In this document: positions 27,001-38,665 of the stretch, piece after piece
Numbering within the stretch: the stretch's first letter is position 1
Layout of the letters: every line of letters begins with the position of its first letter
DNA from: Lactococcus garvieae
GTDB lineage: Bacteria; Bacillota; Bacilli; Lactobacillales; Streptococcaceae
Assembly: GCF_016027715.1 (NCBI RefSeq)
Contig: NZ_CP065691.1
Coordinates: forward strand, 62,001 to 126,000
Reading direction: 5' to 3'
Length of the DNA: 64,000 bases
Position numbers and translations under genes: made by a program
The notes under the pieces: generated by a model
Told to the model about the DNA's origin: nothing
The model's input: only the letters and a program-made list of their open reading frames with translations
Database searches by the model: none

Positions 27001-27606
27001 ATCTGGGATACAGTTAAAGAAGCTGGTATGGCTGAAGATGCTAAAACAGTTCTTTATGATGGTCGTACAGGTGAAGCCTTTGACAACCGCATCTCAGTGG
27101 GTGTCATGTACATGATTAAACTTCACCACATGGTTGATGATAAACTTCACGCACGTAGTGTTGGTCCTTACTCACTCGTTACGCAACAACCACTCGGTGG
27201 TAAAGCACAGTTCGGTGGACAACGTTTCGGGGAAATGGAAGTTTGGGCTCTTGAAGCCTATGGAGCAGCCAATGTCCTCCAAGAAATCTTGACTTACAAG
27301 TCAGATGACGTTATTGGTCGTACACGTGCTTATGAAGCTATTGTTAAAGGTGAACGTATTCCTAAACCAGGTCTTCCTGAATCATTCCGCGTTCTTGTAA
27401 AAGAATTGCAAGCACTTGGTATGGATCTTAAAGTCCTTGATGGTGATAAGAATGTCCTTGATCTTCGTGAACTTGATGATGAAATCGAAGTTCGTCAAGA
27501 AAACATTGATATTACACCAGAAATGCTTGAAGCTCAAGAACAAATCGTAGCCCAATCAGTTGAAACTGAGCAGGAATTGATTAGCCAAGCAAAAGAAGAA
27601 AAATAA
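24016..27606 (+). CDS. rpoB: RNA polymerase beta subunit
   Basis: 1196 residues. The rifampicin-binding cluster ([20 protein letters not shown], then FSALGPGG) has the sensitive-type residues. The conserved end [14 protein letters not shown] is followed by an acidic tail typical of lactic acid bacteria. I start it at TTG 24016, behind GAGGAGA. The ATG at 24001 would place the ribosome binding site inside the coding region. It forms the catalytic core with RpoC, which follows after a 309-base gap. Confidence 0.97.
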   Translation: MAGHDVKYGKHRTRRSFSRIKEVIGLPNLIEVQTASYQNFLDEGLANVFKEMFPIDNFAGTMELEFVGYEMKAPKYTVDEARAHDANYSAPIHVTFRLVNKETGELKTQEVFFGDFPLMTEMGTFINNGSERLIVSQLVRSPGSYFHLKTDKNGLESFGHTTIPNRGAWFELDTDAKGVGYVRIDRTRKLTFTTMLRALGFGSDDEILELMGPSELLNTTLGKDVHKNPSDTRVEEALKDIYDRLRPGEPKTADSSRGLLIARFFDPRRYDFAPVGRYKFNKKLALKNRILGLTLAEPIVDPETGEILVESDTVVTRDVLDSIENLLDNGLNTTVYQPSDDAVIPEPIELQTLKVYSPKDPERVVTLISNGQIPAENRVLMPADVIANINYWLGLSEGIGKVDDIDHLGNRRIRSVGELLQNQVRIGLSRMERVIRERMSSSENENMTPQGLINIRPVTAAIKEFFGSSQLSQFMDQHNPLSELSHKRRFSALGPGGISRDRASYEVRDVHYTHYGRMCPIETPEGPNIGLINNLSSYAKINEYGFIMSPYRRVDRATGTVSDEVEYLTADEEDNYTVAQANSALTEDNKFADETVMARHVGNNIEVEASTVDFMDVSPKQVIAVAAACIPFLENDDSNRALMGANMQRQAVPLIDPHAPWIGTGMEHQTARDSGAAVISKHDGTVEYVDADEIRVRRTTGELDIYNIMKYRRSNSGTSYNQRPLAQLGDKVEAGDIIGDGPSMENGEMALGQNPLVAYMTWEGYNFEDAVIMSERLIKDDVYTSIAIEEYESETRDTKLGPEEITREIPNIGDEALKNLDEDGIIRIGAEVEDGDLLVGKVTPKGETDPTPEERLLRAIFGEKAREVRDTSLRVPHGGGGIVHDVRVFTRENGDELPSGVNKLVRVFISQKRKIHVGDKMAGRHGNKGVVSNIVPVEDMPYLPDGTPIDIMLNPLGVPSRMNIGQVMELHLGMAARTLGIHIASPVFDGASDEDIWDTVKEAGMAEDAKTVLYDGRTGEAFDNRISVGVMYMIKLHHMVDDKLHARSVGPYSLVTQQPLGGKAQFGGQRFGEMEVWALEAYGAANVLQEILTYKSDDVIGRTRAYEAIVKGERIPKPGLPESFRVLVKELQALGMDLKVLDGDKNVLDLRELDDEIEVRQENIDITPEMLEAQEQIVAQSVETEQELISQAKEEK

Positions 27607-27915
27607 TTATTCTTTTCTAACATAGGAAACAAAAATGAGTTTATAAAAAGATTGTTTGCAATCTCAATATTAGAAACTTTGATAAAATCCTCTTGAGGTG
27701 AACCGCTGTGCAAAAATGCTAGGCGGTAATGCAGAACTAGACTTGATAAAACTATTCTTGAAAGTTAGCTCTGCATTGCTGTCTAGCTCCTTTGCCCTTA
27801 TAATTCTCTGGCTAGAGAATTATAAGAGTTAAATCTAGCGCTCTTCACAGAACGTTCTTATTCTGATAGAACACTCAAAAGAAAAGAAATAAATACAAAG
27901 AAAGTGGAGAAAACA
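27607..27915 (+). other. Long structured rpoB-rpoC spacer
   Basis: 309 bases without a gene. Helices are ACCGC/GCGGT (27702-27727), AATGCAGA/TCTGCATT (27728-27777), the competing CTAGAC/GTCTAG (27737-27786) and a perfect 12-base-pair hairpin CTTATAATTCTC/GAGAATTATAAG (27797-27826) without a U-tract. TGATAAAAT at 27680-27688 is a possible internal promoter for rpoC. Confidence 0.5.
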
Positions 27916-30900
27916 TTGGTCGATGTAAATAAATTTGAGAGCATGCGAATTGGTATCGCATCTCCACAAAAAATTCGTTACTGGTCATTTGGTGAAGTCA
28001 AAAAACCAGAAACCATCAACTATCGTACGCAAAAACCTGAACGCGAAGGTCTCTTCGATGAGCGTATCTTTGGTCCACAAAAGGACTGGGAATGTGCTTG
28101 TGGTAAGCTTAAAGGCGTTTTCTACAAAAACCAAGTCTGTGAACTCTGTGGTGTTCAAGTAACGACAGCTAAATCACGTCGTGAACGTATGGGACACATC
28201 GAGTTGGCAGCACCAACTTCACACATCTGGTATTTCAAAGGGATTCCATCACGTATGGGGCTTGCTCTTGATATGAGCCCACGTGCTCTTGAAGAAGTTA
28301 TTTACTTCGCAAGCTACGTTGTTATTGATCCTAAAGAAACAGATCTTGAAAAGAAACAACTTTTGACTGAACGTGAATATCGTGAACAACTCCTTAAAAA
28401 TGGATTTGGTTCATTCGTAGCAAAAATGGGTGCTGAAGCGATCCAAGACTTGCTTAATGATGTCGATATTGATGGAGAAGTTGCTGAACTTAAAGAAGAG
28501 TTGAAAAATGTTAGCGGACAACGCCGTGTGAAAATCATCCGTCGTTTGGACGTTTTGACAGCTTTCAAAAAATCTGGTAATGAATTAGCTTGGATGGTTC
28601 TTAATGTTCTTCCAGTTATTCCACCAGATCTTCGTCCAATGGTTCAATTGGATGGTGGCCGTTTTGCCACATCTGACTTGAATGACCTTTACCGTCGTGT
28701 TATCAACCGTAACAACCGTTTGAAACGTTTGATGGAGCTTAATGCTCCAAACATCATCGTACAAAATGAAAAACGTATGTTGCAAGAAGCCGTTGATACA
28801 TTGATTGATAATGGTCGTCGTGGACGTCCAATCACCGGTGCTGGTAACCGTCCGCTTAAATCTCTCAGCCATATGCTGAAAGGTAAGCAAGGACGTTTCC
28901 GTCAAAACTTGCTGGGTAAACGTGTCGACTACTCAGGTCGTTCCGTTATCGCTGTTGGTCCAACACTTAAAATGTACCAATGTGGTGTGCCACGTGAAAT
29001 GGCTATCGAGCTGTTCAAACCATTCGTAATGTCCGAATTGGTAAAACGTGAAATGGCCGCAAACATCCGTGCCGCTAAACGTAAAGTTGAGCGTCAAGAT
29101 GCTGAAGTATGGGATGTTCTTGAAGATGTAGTTAAAGAACACCCAGTTCTTCTTAACCGCGCACCTACGCTTCACCGTTTGGGTATTCAAGCATTTGAAC
29201 CAGTCCTTATCGATGGCCGTGCTATGCGCTTGCACCCATTGGCTTGTGAAGCCTACAATGCCGACTTCGATGGTGACCAAATGGCCATCCACGTACCATT
29301 GTCAGAAGAAGCTCAAGCAGAAGCTCGTTTGCTTATGCTTGCAGCTGAACACATCCTTAACCCTAAAGATGGTAAGCCAGTTGTTACGCCATCACAGGAT
29401 ATGGTCTTGGGTAACTACTACTTGACTATGGAAGCTAAGGGACGTGAAGGAGAAGGTATGATCTTCTCTACTCCAGGTGAAGTTGAAATTGCTATGCGTA
29501 ACGGATACGTTCACTTGCACACACGTATCGGTATTGCGACACAATCAATGAATAAACCTTGGACAGATTTCCAAAAAGGTAAGATCTTGATTACAACTGT
29601 TGGTAAAGTTATGTTTAACTCAATCATGCCAGAAGGTAATGACATTTACCCAGAAGGTATGCCTTACTTGAACGAACCAACAGATGCGAACATCACTACT
29701 CAAACTGATGACCGTTTCTTTATGGAACCTGGTGAAGATATTCATGCACGTTTAGCTGAAATCGATACAGTATTGCCATTTAAGAAAAAACACTTGGGTA
29801 ATATCATCGCTGAAGTCTTCAAACGTTACCGTACAACAACCACATCTGAGTTTCTTGACTTGTTGAAGAACTTGGGTTACCACCAATCAACATTGGCTGG
29901 TTTGACAGTGGGTATCGCAGATATCCCAGTTGTTCCCGAAAAAGCAGAAATTATCGGTGCAGCCCACAAACGTGTGGAACAAATCACTAAACAATTCCGT
30001 CGTGGTTTGATTACTGATGATGAACGTTATAACGCTGTAACAGACGTTTGGCGTGGCGCGAAAGACGCACTTGAAAAACGCTTGATCGAAGAGCAAGACT
30101 TGACTAACCCAATCGTTATGATGATGGACTCTGGTGCCCGTGGTAACATTTCCAACTTCTCACAATTGGCTGGTATGCGTGGATTGATGGCCGCTCCTAA
30201 TGGTCAAATCATGGAATTGCCGATCATCTCTAACTTCCGTGAAGGACTTTCTGTCTTGGAAATGTTCTTCTCAACTCACGGTGCTCGTAAAGGTATGACC
30301 GATACAGCCCTTAAGACAGCCGATTCAGGTTATCTTACACGTCGTTTGGTTGACGTGGCACAAGACGTTATCATCCGTGAAGTGGACTGTGGCACAGACC
30401 GTGGTCTATTGATTAGTGATATTGCAACTGGTAAAGAAATGGTTGAACCATTGGTTGAACGCCTAGAAGGACGTTACACACGTAAAACTGTGGTACATCC
30501 TGAAACTGGTGAAGTAATCATTGGTGATGATCAATTGATTACAGAAGATATTGCTAAAGAAATCGTTGCTGCTGGTATCAAAGAAGTAACAATCCGTTCA
30601 GTATTTACATGTAAAACACCACATGGTGTATGTAAACACTGTTATGGTAAAAACTTGGCAACAGGTGAAGCGGTTGAAGTTGGTGAAGCTGTTGGTACTA
30701 TCGCCGCTCAATCAATCGGTGAACCTGGTACTCAGTTGACAATGCGTACATTCCACACGGGTGGTGTTGCGTCAAGTTCAGATATCACTCAAGGTTTGCC
30801 TCGTGTACAAGAAATCTTTGAAGCACGTAATCCTAAAGGGGAAGCAATCATTACCGAAGTTACTGGTACGGTTGAGTCTATTGTGGAAGACGCTGCAACA

Positions 30901-31563
30901 CGTACACGTGAAATCACAGTCAAAGGTAAAACAGATACTCGTACATATACAGTATCAATGGCTGATGTGCTTATGGTTGAAGAAGGTGAATTCATCCACC
31001 GTGGTCATCAACTTATCCAAGGTTCTATTGAGCCTAAACACTTGCTTCAAGTCCGTGATGCTTTGTCTGTTGAAACTTACTTGCTCGGTGAAGTTCAAAA
31101 AACTTACCGTTCACAAGGGGTTGAAATCGGCGACAAACACATCGAGGTTATGGTTCGCCAAATGCTTCGTAAAGTTCGCGTGATGGATACTGGTGATGTA
31201 GATATCTTGCCTGGTGGTCTGATGGATATTTCTGACTTTGAAAAAATCAATGAAGAAGCTCTCCTTTCAGGTAAAACACCTGCCACAGGTCGTCCAGTGC
31301 TTATGGGTATTACCAAAGCTTCATTGGAAACAAACTCATTCTTGTCAGCTGCATCATTCCAAGAAACAACACGTGTCTTGACCGATGCTGCGATTCATGG
31401 TAAAGAAGATCACTTGCTTGGTCTTAAAGAAAATGTCATCATCGGTAAGATTATTCCTGCCGGTACTGGTATGTTCCGTTACCGTAACCTTGAGCCATTG
31501 TCAGACTTGTCAAATGCTCCAGAAAAAACTGCTCCAGAAACAGAAGTTGAAGAAGTAAAATAA
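27916..31563 (+). CDS. rpoC: RNA polymerase beta' subunit
   Basis: 1215 residues. The N-terminal zinc ribbon ([19 protein letters not shown]), the catalytic metal loop [12 protein letters not shown] and the bridge-helix/trigger-loop region (GSRGN-like [17 protein letters not shown]) are intact. The start is TTG 27916, six bases after GGAG. A GTG at 27904 is possible, but the ribosome binding site would then lie in the gene. It ends with an acidic tail and a strong terminator. Confidence 0.97.
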   Translation: MVDVNKFESMRIGIASPQKIRYWSFGEVKKPETINYRTQKPEREGLFDERIFGPQKDWECACGKLKGVFYKNQVCELCGVQVTTAKSRRERMGHIELAAPTSHIWYFKGIPSRMGLALDMSPRALEEVIYFASYVVIDPKETDLEKKQLLTEREYREQLLKNGFGSFVAKMGAEAIQDLLNDVDIDGEVAELKEELKNVSGQRRVKIIRRLDVLTAFKKSGNELAWMVLNVLPVIPPDLRPMVQLDGGRFATSDLNDLYRRVINRNNRLKRLMELNAPNIIVQNEKRMLQEAVDTLIDNGRRGRPITGAGNRPLKSLSHMLKGKQGRFRQNLLGKRVDYSGRSVIAVGPTLKMYQCGVPREMAIELFKPFVMSELVKREMAANIRAAKRKVERQDAEVWDVLEDVVKEHPVLLNRAPTLHRLGIQAFEPVLIDGRAMRLHPLACEAYNADFDGDQMAIHVPLSEEAQAEARLLMLAAEHILNPKDGKPVVTPSQDMVLGNYYLTMEAKGREGEGMIFSTPGEVEIAMRNGYVHLHTRIGIATQSMNKPWTDFQKGKILITTVGKVMFNSIMPEGNDIYPEGMPYLNEPTDANITTQTDDRFFMEPGEDIHARLAEIDTVLPFKKKHLGNIIAEVFKRYRTTTTSEFLDLLKNLGYHQSTLAGLTVGIADIPVVPEKAEIIGAAHKRVEQITKQFRRGLITDDERYNAVTDVWRGAKDALEKRLIEEQDLTNPIVMMMDSGARGNISNFSQLAGMRGLMAAPNGQIMELPIISNFREGLSVLEMFFSTHGARKGMTDTALKTADSGYLTRRLVDVAQDVIIREVDCGTDRGLLISDIATGKEMVEPLVERLEGRYTRKTVVHPETGEVIIGDDQLITEDIAKEIVAAGIKEVTIRSVFTCKTPHGVCKHCYGKNLATGEAVEVGEAVGTIAAQSIGEPGTQLTMRTFHTGGVASSSDITQGLPRVQEIFEARNPKGEAIITEVTGTVESIVEDAATRTREITVKGKTDTRTYTVSMADVLMVEEGEFIHRGHQLIQGSIEPKHLLQVRDALSVETYLLGEVQKTYRSQGVEIGDKHIEVMVRQMLRKVRVMDTGDVDILPGGLMDISDFEKINEEALLSGKTPATGRPVLMGITKASLETNSFLSAASFQETTRVLTDAAIHGKEDHLLGLKENVIIGKIIPAGTGMFRYRNLEPLSDLSNAPEKTAPETEVEEVK

Positions 31564-31566
31564 TAT

Positions 31567-31600
31567 AAAAAATAGCGAGATTTGTTTCGCTATTTTTTTT
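31567..31600 (+). terminator. rpoBC terminator
   Basis: AAAAAATAGCGA and TCGCTATTTTTT pair around GATTTGTT and run into a T-stretch. Confidence 0.8.
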
Positions 31601-31615
31601 GTGCTACAAAGTTAA

Positions 31616-31660
31616 AAAAACTGAAAGTTTTTCTGTTTGCCCAGATAGCTTTCAGTTTTT
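31616..31660. terminator. Terminator of the lipid kinase gene, bidirectional
   Basis: AAAAACTGAAAG and CTTTCAGTTTTT pair. Read from the minus strand it lies immediately after the lipid kinase stop codon. Confidence 0.7.
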
Positions 31661-31662
31661 TA

Positions 31663-32571
31663 CTAACAAATAATACGACGTTTTTCAGAAGTCAAAGTCA
31701 GGGTGTCATTGGCTTGTATTTCAAAGGATTCACCATCGATTTGTACAGGCTGAGGAGACTGTGAGGTAACGGAAACAGCTGTGGAAATACTGTGATGGAA
31801 AATCTCGTTTTCCAGATGCTTTCCTTTAAGTACACTCGGTATAAGCGAAAAGATTGTCGGCATACTATATTTGTCGAGTTCAACTAAATGTATTTCCTGA
31901 TTAAAGTTAGACGCTTCTGGAGCAATCTGAATCCCACCGCCAAAGTAAGGATGTTTAGTAAAGGTCATAAGAAAGGCGTTTTCAAACTGAAAAGTATTTT
32001 TCAAGTTATAAACAGAGATGCTAAAAGGTTTTTTACTGAATAAAACATGAAGAGCAGTCAGAAGATAAGACAATTTTCCGAGCTTAATATAGTTTAGTAA
32101 GGTTTTTAGTCGACTTCCATTTGCTGCTTTAACGATAGCTGCATCAAGTCCGATTCCGACATTGTTCAGTGCGTAGCCTGAAAAAGAATGCGACTTGTAC
32201 TGCATGACGTAAAATTCTCTTGCTTGGTTTTGACGAATATTGTTAAAGGCTTGGATGGGATCAAATGAAAGGCCCAAACTACGTGCGAAGTCATTGCCAG
32301 AACCAGAGGGGATATAACCAAAAGAAAAGTCATCAGGTAAAGCATTAAGAGCGAGGGAGATTGTTCCATCTCCTCCTAAAATAATGAGTTGATCTTGCCT
32401 ATTTTTTTCTTCAAGAATTTGCTCAATAAAGGGCCCTTCTTGCCCCGTGTGCTCAGTTTCAAAGAGTTTATAGCTTAGCCCTTCTTTTTGAAGATAAGGC
32501 AACAAAAGTTTCAATGAACGCTCACCTTTACGTGAACCAGCATTGGGGTTGGCAAGAATGTAATAAATCAT
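31663..32571 (-). CDS. Diacylglycerol kinase family lipid kinase (YegS/BmrU/DgkB-like)
   Basis: 302 residues. The N-terminal NPNAGSRKG and GGDGT at 66-70 bind ATP, and GSGNDFARSLG follows, the three marks of the DAGK catalytic family. The C-terminal half is the beta-rich domain. Members phosphorylate diacylglycerol or related lipids at the inner membrane face. The minus-strand -10 box is six bases from the ATG and there is no Shine-Dalgarno sequence, so this gene too is probably leaderless. It is divergent from mecA. Confidence 0.88.
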   Translation of the reverse strand: MIYYILANPNAGSRKGERSLKLLLPYLQKEGLSYKLFETEHTGQEGPFIEQILEEKNRQDQLIILGGDGTISLALNALPDDFSFGYIPSGSGNDFARSLGLSFDPIQAFNNIRQNQAREFYVMQYKSHSFSGYALNNVGIGLDAAIVKAANGSRLKTLLNYIKLGKLSYLLTALHVLFSKKPFSISVYNLKNTFQFENAFLMTFTKHPYFGGGIQIAPEASNFNQEIHLVELDKYSMPTIFSLIPSVLKGKHLENEIFHHSISTAVSVTSQSPQPVQIDGESFEIQANDTLTLTSEKRRIIC

Positions 32572-32577
32572 AGAACT

Positions 32578-32586
32578 ATTTTATCA
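32578..32586 (-). promoter_or_regulatory. Lipid kinase extended -10, leaderless arrangement
   Basis: On the minus strand TGATAAAAT is followed by AGTTCT and then the ATG at 32571. The spacing of six bases equals that at tatD, rsmA and murJ. Confidence 0.6.
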
Positions 32587-32664
32587 AAAAAAGTACGTTT
32601 ATATACTAATAATATGACATTTACTACTGAGGTAAGGGACTCGGCAAAAATATCTTTAAGATAT

Positions 32665-32697
32665 GCGTTTTTTGCTCAAAGATTAACCAAAAAACGC
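32665..32697. repeat. Inverted repeat between the divergent lipid kinase and mecA genes
   Basis: GCGTTTTTTG and CAAAAAACGC are perfect ten-base arms separated by 13 bases. No U-tract follows on either strand, so an operator is more likely than a terminator. Confidence 0.5.
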
Positions 32698-32712
32698 GAA
32701 CAGTCTTTTATA

Positions 32713-32721
32713 TGTTATAAT
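32713..32721 (+). promoter_or_regulatory. mecA promoter, extended -10, with structured leader
   Basis: TGTTATAAT. The leader of about 100 bases contains GTGTGC (32751-32756) pairing with GCACAC (32796-32801) and, inside it, ATAGT/ACTAT (32765-32780). Confidence 0.55.
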
Positions 32722-32827
32722 TAAGAGAATTAGTTAATTATATAAAAATTGTGTGCGTAAAAAGATAGTATGAAAACTATTACTACAAGCAGACTGCACA
32801 CTAAGAATAAAAATATAGGTTAAAAAT

Positions 32828-33517
32828 ATGCAATATGAAGAAATAAACGAAAAAACGATAAAGATTAGCCTAACTTTTCAAGATTTAGTTGATCATGATG
32901 TCAAGCTCTCTGACTTTTTTACAAACCAATCAATGGTTGAAAATCTCTTTTATGAACTCGTAGAAGAGCTGGGACTGGAAGAAAGATTCTCTTCAGGACT
33001 TTTAACTTTCCAAATCCAACCTTTTCCGAAGGGCGTAAATATTATTGTTACAGAAGAAAATATTGATATTGATCCCAATAATCTCCCAGATGATCCTGAA
33101 GAGTTTGAGCAACTTATGACAGACTTTTTTGGGCGTGTCGAGGATTTGAAACAAAATGGCGGAGCAATGACAGATACAAGTACAACGGAAAATAAAGAAG
33201 TAAAAGCAGAAGCAGAGAATAAGCCACAACCGGACTTTGTGTTCTATTCCCTAGAGTTTGACAATATGACACAACTCTTGACAGCTGTAAAAAATGTAAA
33301 AATTGAGGCTGAAGAATCAGAGCTTTATCGTTACGAAGATAAATTCTATCTGATTATTTTAGATAACCAAAAGTCTAAAGGAAAAACAGCTGTAAGCACG
33401 ATGCGAGCACGTATGTTGGAATATGGTCATGAAACGGCAAGCAGCCGCGAAACTTTACAGGAGTATGGGGAAATACTAATAACTTCACGCGCTTTAGAAG
33501 TTCTCTCAAAAATTTAA
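32828..33517 (+). CDS. mecA: Adaptor protein MecA
   Basis: 229 residues. An N-terminal substrate-binding domain (MQYEEINEKTIKISL and the first 80 residues), a charged linker (about 105-140, rich in E, K, T, N) and the C-terminal Clp-binding domain (FVFYSLEFDNMTQLLTAVKNV) are present. MecA delivers substrates, including ComX-type competence factors in streptococci, to ClpC for degradation. The ribosome binding site is weak (TAGGT). It is followed three bases later by rgpG, the same pairing seen in streptococci. Confidence 0.9.
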   Translation: MQYEEINEKTIKISLTFQDLVDHDVKLSDFFTNQSMVENLFYELVEELGLEERFSSGLLTFQIQPFPKGVNIIVTEENIDIDPNNLPDDPEEFEQLMTDFFGRVEDLKQNGGAMTDTSTTENKEVKAEAENKPQPDFVFYSLEFDNMTQLLTAVKNVKIEAEESELYRYEDKFYLIILDNQKSKGKTAVSTMRARMLEYGHETASSRETLQEYGEILITSRALEVLSKI

Positions 33518-33520
33518 ACT

Positions 33521-34777
33521 ATGTTAAATACTATAAAAGAAATACCGATTGCGGAAATCCCTTTTACTGTTAAGTTCTTTATTGTTCTCTTTATAACTTT
33601 TGGGATGTCTTTGATATTTACTCCCTTGATGACATTTGTTTCTCGTCGTATTGGAGCAGTAGACAAGCCAAATAAACGGCGGATAAATACGAAAGTAATG
33701 CCTTCAGCAGGTGGTTTGGCAATTTTCTTATCCTTTGCCATTGCCACTCTGTTTATTTTACCGATGATTGTCTATCCACAACTTCCTTTCCTGAGTCCAG
33801 GCCAAATGTCTAAGGAAATTCGGCCACAGCTGATTACTTATATGAGCTATATTTTACCTTTTATAGTAGCTGGAGGAATCGTGGTTTTGACTGGTCTTAT
33901 TGATGACATTAAGGAACTTTCTCCAAGGATGAAGATGTTAGGCCTGCTGGTGGCAGCATCGATTACTTGGTTCTTTACACATGCTCGCTTTGACAATCTC
34001 AAAATTCCTTTTGGTGGTCCTTTTCTAGAATTTCCAGCTTGGCTATCCTTTATTTTTACTGTATTTTGGATTGTATCGATTACCAATGCCGTAAACTTGA
34101 TTGATGGACTCGATGGATTAGCGAGTGGCGTTTCCGTTATTTCCTTATCAACAATGGGCGTTGTCTCTTACTTTTTCTTACCCAGTCCAAATGTATTTTT
34201 ACCCATTACTATTTTTACTTTAGTGGCTGCAATCATGGGCTTTTTCCCTTATAATTATCATCCAGCAATCATCTATCTCGGAGATACAGGGGCTTTATTT
34301 TTAGGATTTATGATTTCAGTTGCTTCCTTGCAGGGTTTAAAAAATGCAACTGCTGTGGCAGTGTTGACACCTATTTTAATTTTAGGTGTGCCTTTGACCG
34401 ATACTATCGTAGCTATGGTTCGGAGAAAATTAAACAAACAAAGTATTTCCAGTGCGGATAAGATGCATTTACATCACCGCTTAATGTCGATTGGTTTTAC
34501 CCACCGTGGTGCGGTGTTGGTTATTTATGGAATAGCCGGGATTTTTGCCTTCATTTCGCTAATTTTACAAGTTTCAAGTCGCGTGGGGGGTATCTTTTTA
34601 ATCATTGCCTTAATCCTTGGACTTGGACTTTTCATCGACATGGTAGGTATACTCGGAAAAAATCGTCAACCTTTCCTGAATGTATTGCGTTTTATTGGCA
34701 GTTCCGAATATCGCGAACAAGTTATTAATAAGAAACAACCCAAAAAATATAAACATGATAAAACAGAACGAAAATAG
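33521..34777 (+). CDS. rgpG: Undecaprenyl-phosphate GlcNAc-1-phosphate transferase (RgpG/TagO/WecA)
   Basis: 418 residues with about 11 membrane spans of the MraY/WecA family. NLIDGLDGLASG carries the catalytic aspartates and the cytoplasmic loop MHLHHRLMSIG is the WecA-type histidine motif. It starts the synthesis of rhamnose-rich wall polysaccharide or teichoic acid by attaching GlcNAc-1-P to undecaprenyl phosphate. ATG 33521 has no Shine-Dalgarno sequence and probably depends on coupling to mecA, three bases upstream. The end overlaps a small terminator. Confidence 0.9.
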   Translation: MLNTIKEIPIAEIPFTVKFFIVLFITFGMSLIFTPLMTFVSRRIGAVDKPNKRRINTKVMPSAGGLAIFLSFAIATLFILPMIVYPQLPFLSPGQMSKEIRPQLITYMSYILPFIVAGGIVVLTGLIDDIKELSPRMKMLGLLVAASITWFFTHARFDNLKIPFGGPFLEFPAWLSFIFTVFWIVSITNAVNLIDGLDGLASGVSVISLSTMGVVSYFFLPSPNVFLPITIFTLVAAIMGFFPYNYHPAIIYLGDTGALFLGFMISVASLQGLKNATAVAVLTPILILGVPLTDTIVAMVRRKLNKQSISSADKMHLHHRLMSIGFTHRGAVLVIYGIAGIFAFISLILQVSSRVGGIFLIIALILGLGLFIDMVGILGKNRQPFLNVLRFIGSSEYREQVINKKQPKKYKHDKTERK

Positions 34778-34795
34778 CTTTTCGGCTGTTTTTTT
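34770..34795 (+). terminator. rgpG terminator
   Basis: AAAATAGC and GCTGTTTT pair with one G-U around TTTTCG and run into TTTT. The stop codon TAG is in the 5' arm. Confidence 0.6.
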
Positions 34796-34804
34796 TGTTA
34801 TAAT
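34796..34804 (+). promoter_or_regulatory. suf operon promoter, extended -10
   Basis: TGTTATAAT directly after the rgpG terminator, 50 bases before ATG 34854. The leader has an AAGT...AAAA/TTTT...ACTT hairpin. Confidence 0.6.
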
Positions 34805-34853
34805 GTAGCATGAAGTGTAAAAGATATTTTACTTATGAATTAAAGGAGTTAGA

Positions 34854-35624
34854 ATGGCAACTTTAGAAATTAAAAATCTTCATGTTAGCATTGAAGACAA
34901 AGAAATCCTCAAAGGTGTAGACCTCACTATTAATACAAATGAAGTTCATGCAATTATGGGCCCAAATGGTACAGGTAAATCAACCCTTTCAGCAGCAATT
35001 ATGGGTAACCCAAGCTACACTGTCACAGAAGGCGAAATTCTTTTTGATGGAGAGAATGTACTTGAGTTGGAAGTTGATGAACGAGCACGTCTGGGACTTT
35101 TCCTTGCGATGCAATACCCCTCAGAAATTCCAGGAATTACAAATGCTGAGTTTATGCGTGCAGCAATCAACGCGAAACGCGCAGAAGATGACAAAATTTC
35201 TGTTATGGACTTCATCAAAAAATTAGATAAAAATATGGAATTGCTCAATATGAAAGAAGAGATGGCGGAGCGTTACCTCAATGAAGGCTTTTCTGGTGGA
35301 GAGAAAAAACGTAATGAAATTCTGCAACTTTTGATGTTAGAACCAACCTTCGCTATTTTAGATGAAATTGATTCTGGTCTTGACATTGATGCGCTTAAAG
35401 TTGTATCAAAAGGTGTAAATGCTATGCGTGGAGATAGTTTTGGTGCTCTTATCATCACTCACTATCAACGCTTACTTGATTACATCACGCCAGATGTGGT
35501 TCATATCATGATGGAAGGCCGTGTTGTAATGACTGGCGGAGCTGAACTTGCCAAACGCCTTGAAAAAGAAGGATATGCCAAAATCTCAGAAGAGTTAGGT
35601 ATTGCCTACAAGGAAGAAGCATAA
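34854..35624 (+). CDS. sufC: Fe-S assembly ATPase SufC
   Basis: 256 residues. Walker A GPNGTGKST at 36-44, the signature FSGGEKKRNE and Walker B ILDEIDSGLD are the SufC form of the ABC fold. It drives conformational change in the SufBC2D scaffold during iron-sulfur cluster assembly. AAAGGAG is upstream. It is the first gene of sufCDSUB, which is the only cluster-assembly route visible here. Confidence 0.96.
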   Translation: MATLEIKNLHVSIEDKEILKGVDLTINTNEVHAIMGPNGTGKSTLSAAIMGNPSYTVTEGEILFDGENVLELEVDERARLGLFLAMQYPSEIPGITNAEFMRAAINAKRAEDDKISVMDFIKKLDKNMELLNMKEEMAERYLNEGFSGGEKKRNEILQLLMLEPTFAILDEIDSGLDIDALKVVSKGVNAMRGDSFGALIITHYQRLLDYITPDVVHIMMEGRVVMTGGAELAKRLEKEGYAKISEELGIAYKEEA

Positions 35625-35640
35625 GCTAAGCCGTTGGGAG

Positions 35641-35672
35641 GTGGTCCAAAGTGAAAAACTTTAGGACACCAC
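35641..35672 (+). other. Hairpin in the sufC-sufD gap
   Basis: GTGG-TCC-AAAGT and ACTTT-GGA-CCAC pair around GAAAA with small bulges. The 5' arm takes up the end of a strong GGGAGGTGG ribosome binding site (35637-35645) that is not used by the likely sufD start at 35696. Confidence 0.5.
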
Positions 35673-35695
35673 ACATCATCATGGAGAAAAATCAA

Positions 35696-38163
<2,468 letters not shown>

Positions 38164-38185
38164 TAAAAGAAAAGAGAAAAAGATA

Positions 38186-38641
38186 ATGGCACTTTCAAAA
38201 TTAGATAATTTATACCGTGCAGTAATTCTTGATCATTCTTCTGCACCACGACATGCGGGAGAGCTGAAACAGGCTTGTGTAATTGATATGAATAATCCAA
38301 CCTGTGGTGACGTCATTCGATTAACCGTTGATTTTACAGAGGATAAGATTTCAGATATTGCATTTAGCGGGCACGGTTGTACCATTTCGACAGCTTCAGC
38401 TTCAATGATGACCGAAGCTGTGATTGGTAAAACAAAAGAAGAAGCCTTAGAACTTGCTGCTATTTTTTCACAAATGGTGACAGGTCACACAGATTCAGCA
38501 CAAGAGCGATTAGGAGATGGGCAGTTTCTTGCAGGCGTTTCGAAATTTCCGCAACGCGTGAAATGTTCAACTTTAGCTTGGAATGCCTTGAAAAAAGCAA
38601 TTGAGGCTGATGGTACTGCTACAGTATCGGAATCTCATTAG
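38186..38641 (+). CDS. sufU: Sulfur-transfer protein SufU
   Basis: 151 residues. The three zinc/sulfur cysteines are C40 (NPTCGD), C65 (GHGCTIS) and C127 (VKCSTLAW), with the usual SufU insertion between the second and third. In Gram-positives SufU is a zinc-dependent acceptor of sulfur from SufS, not a scaffold. The ribosome binding site is moderate (AAAGAGAAAAAG). Confidence 0.94.
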   Translation: MALSKLDNLYRAVILDHSSAPRHAGELKQACVIDMNNPTCGDVIRLTVDFTEDKISDIAFSGHGCTISTASASMMTEAVIGKTKEEALELAAIFSQMVTGHTDSAQERLGDGQFLAGVSKFPQRVKCSTLAWNALKKAIEADGTATVSESH

Positions 38642-38665
38642 AATGCAAATAAAGAGAGGAAAATA

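Noticed and set aside
28933-29292. 119-codon minus-strand frame inside rpoC
   Set aside because: Shadow of a conserved coding region with no initiation signals.
30761-31183. 140-codon plus-strand frame inside rpoC
   Set aside because: Out-of-frame reading of strongly conserved rpoC codons, with no ribosome binding site.
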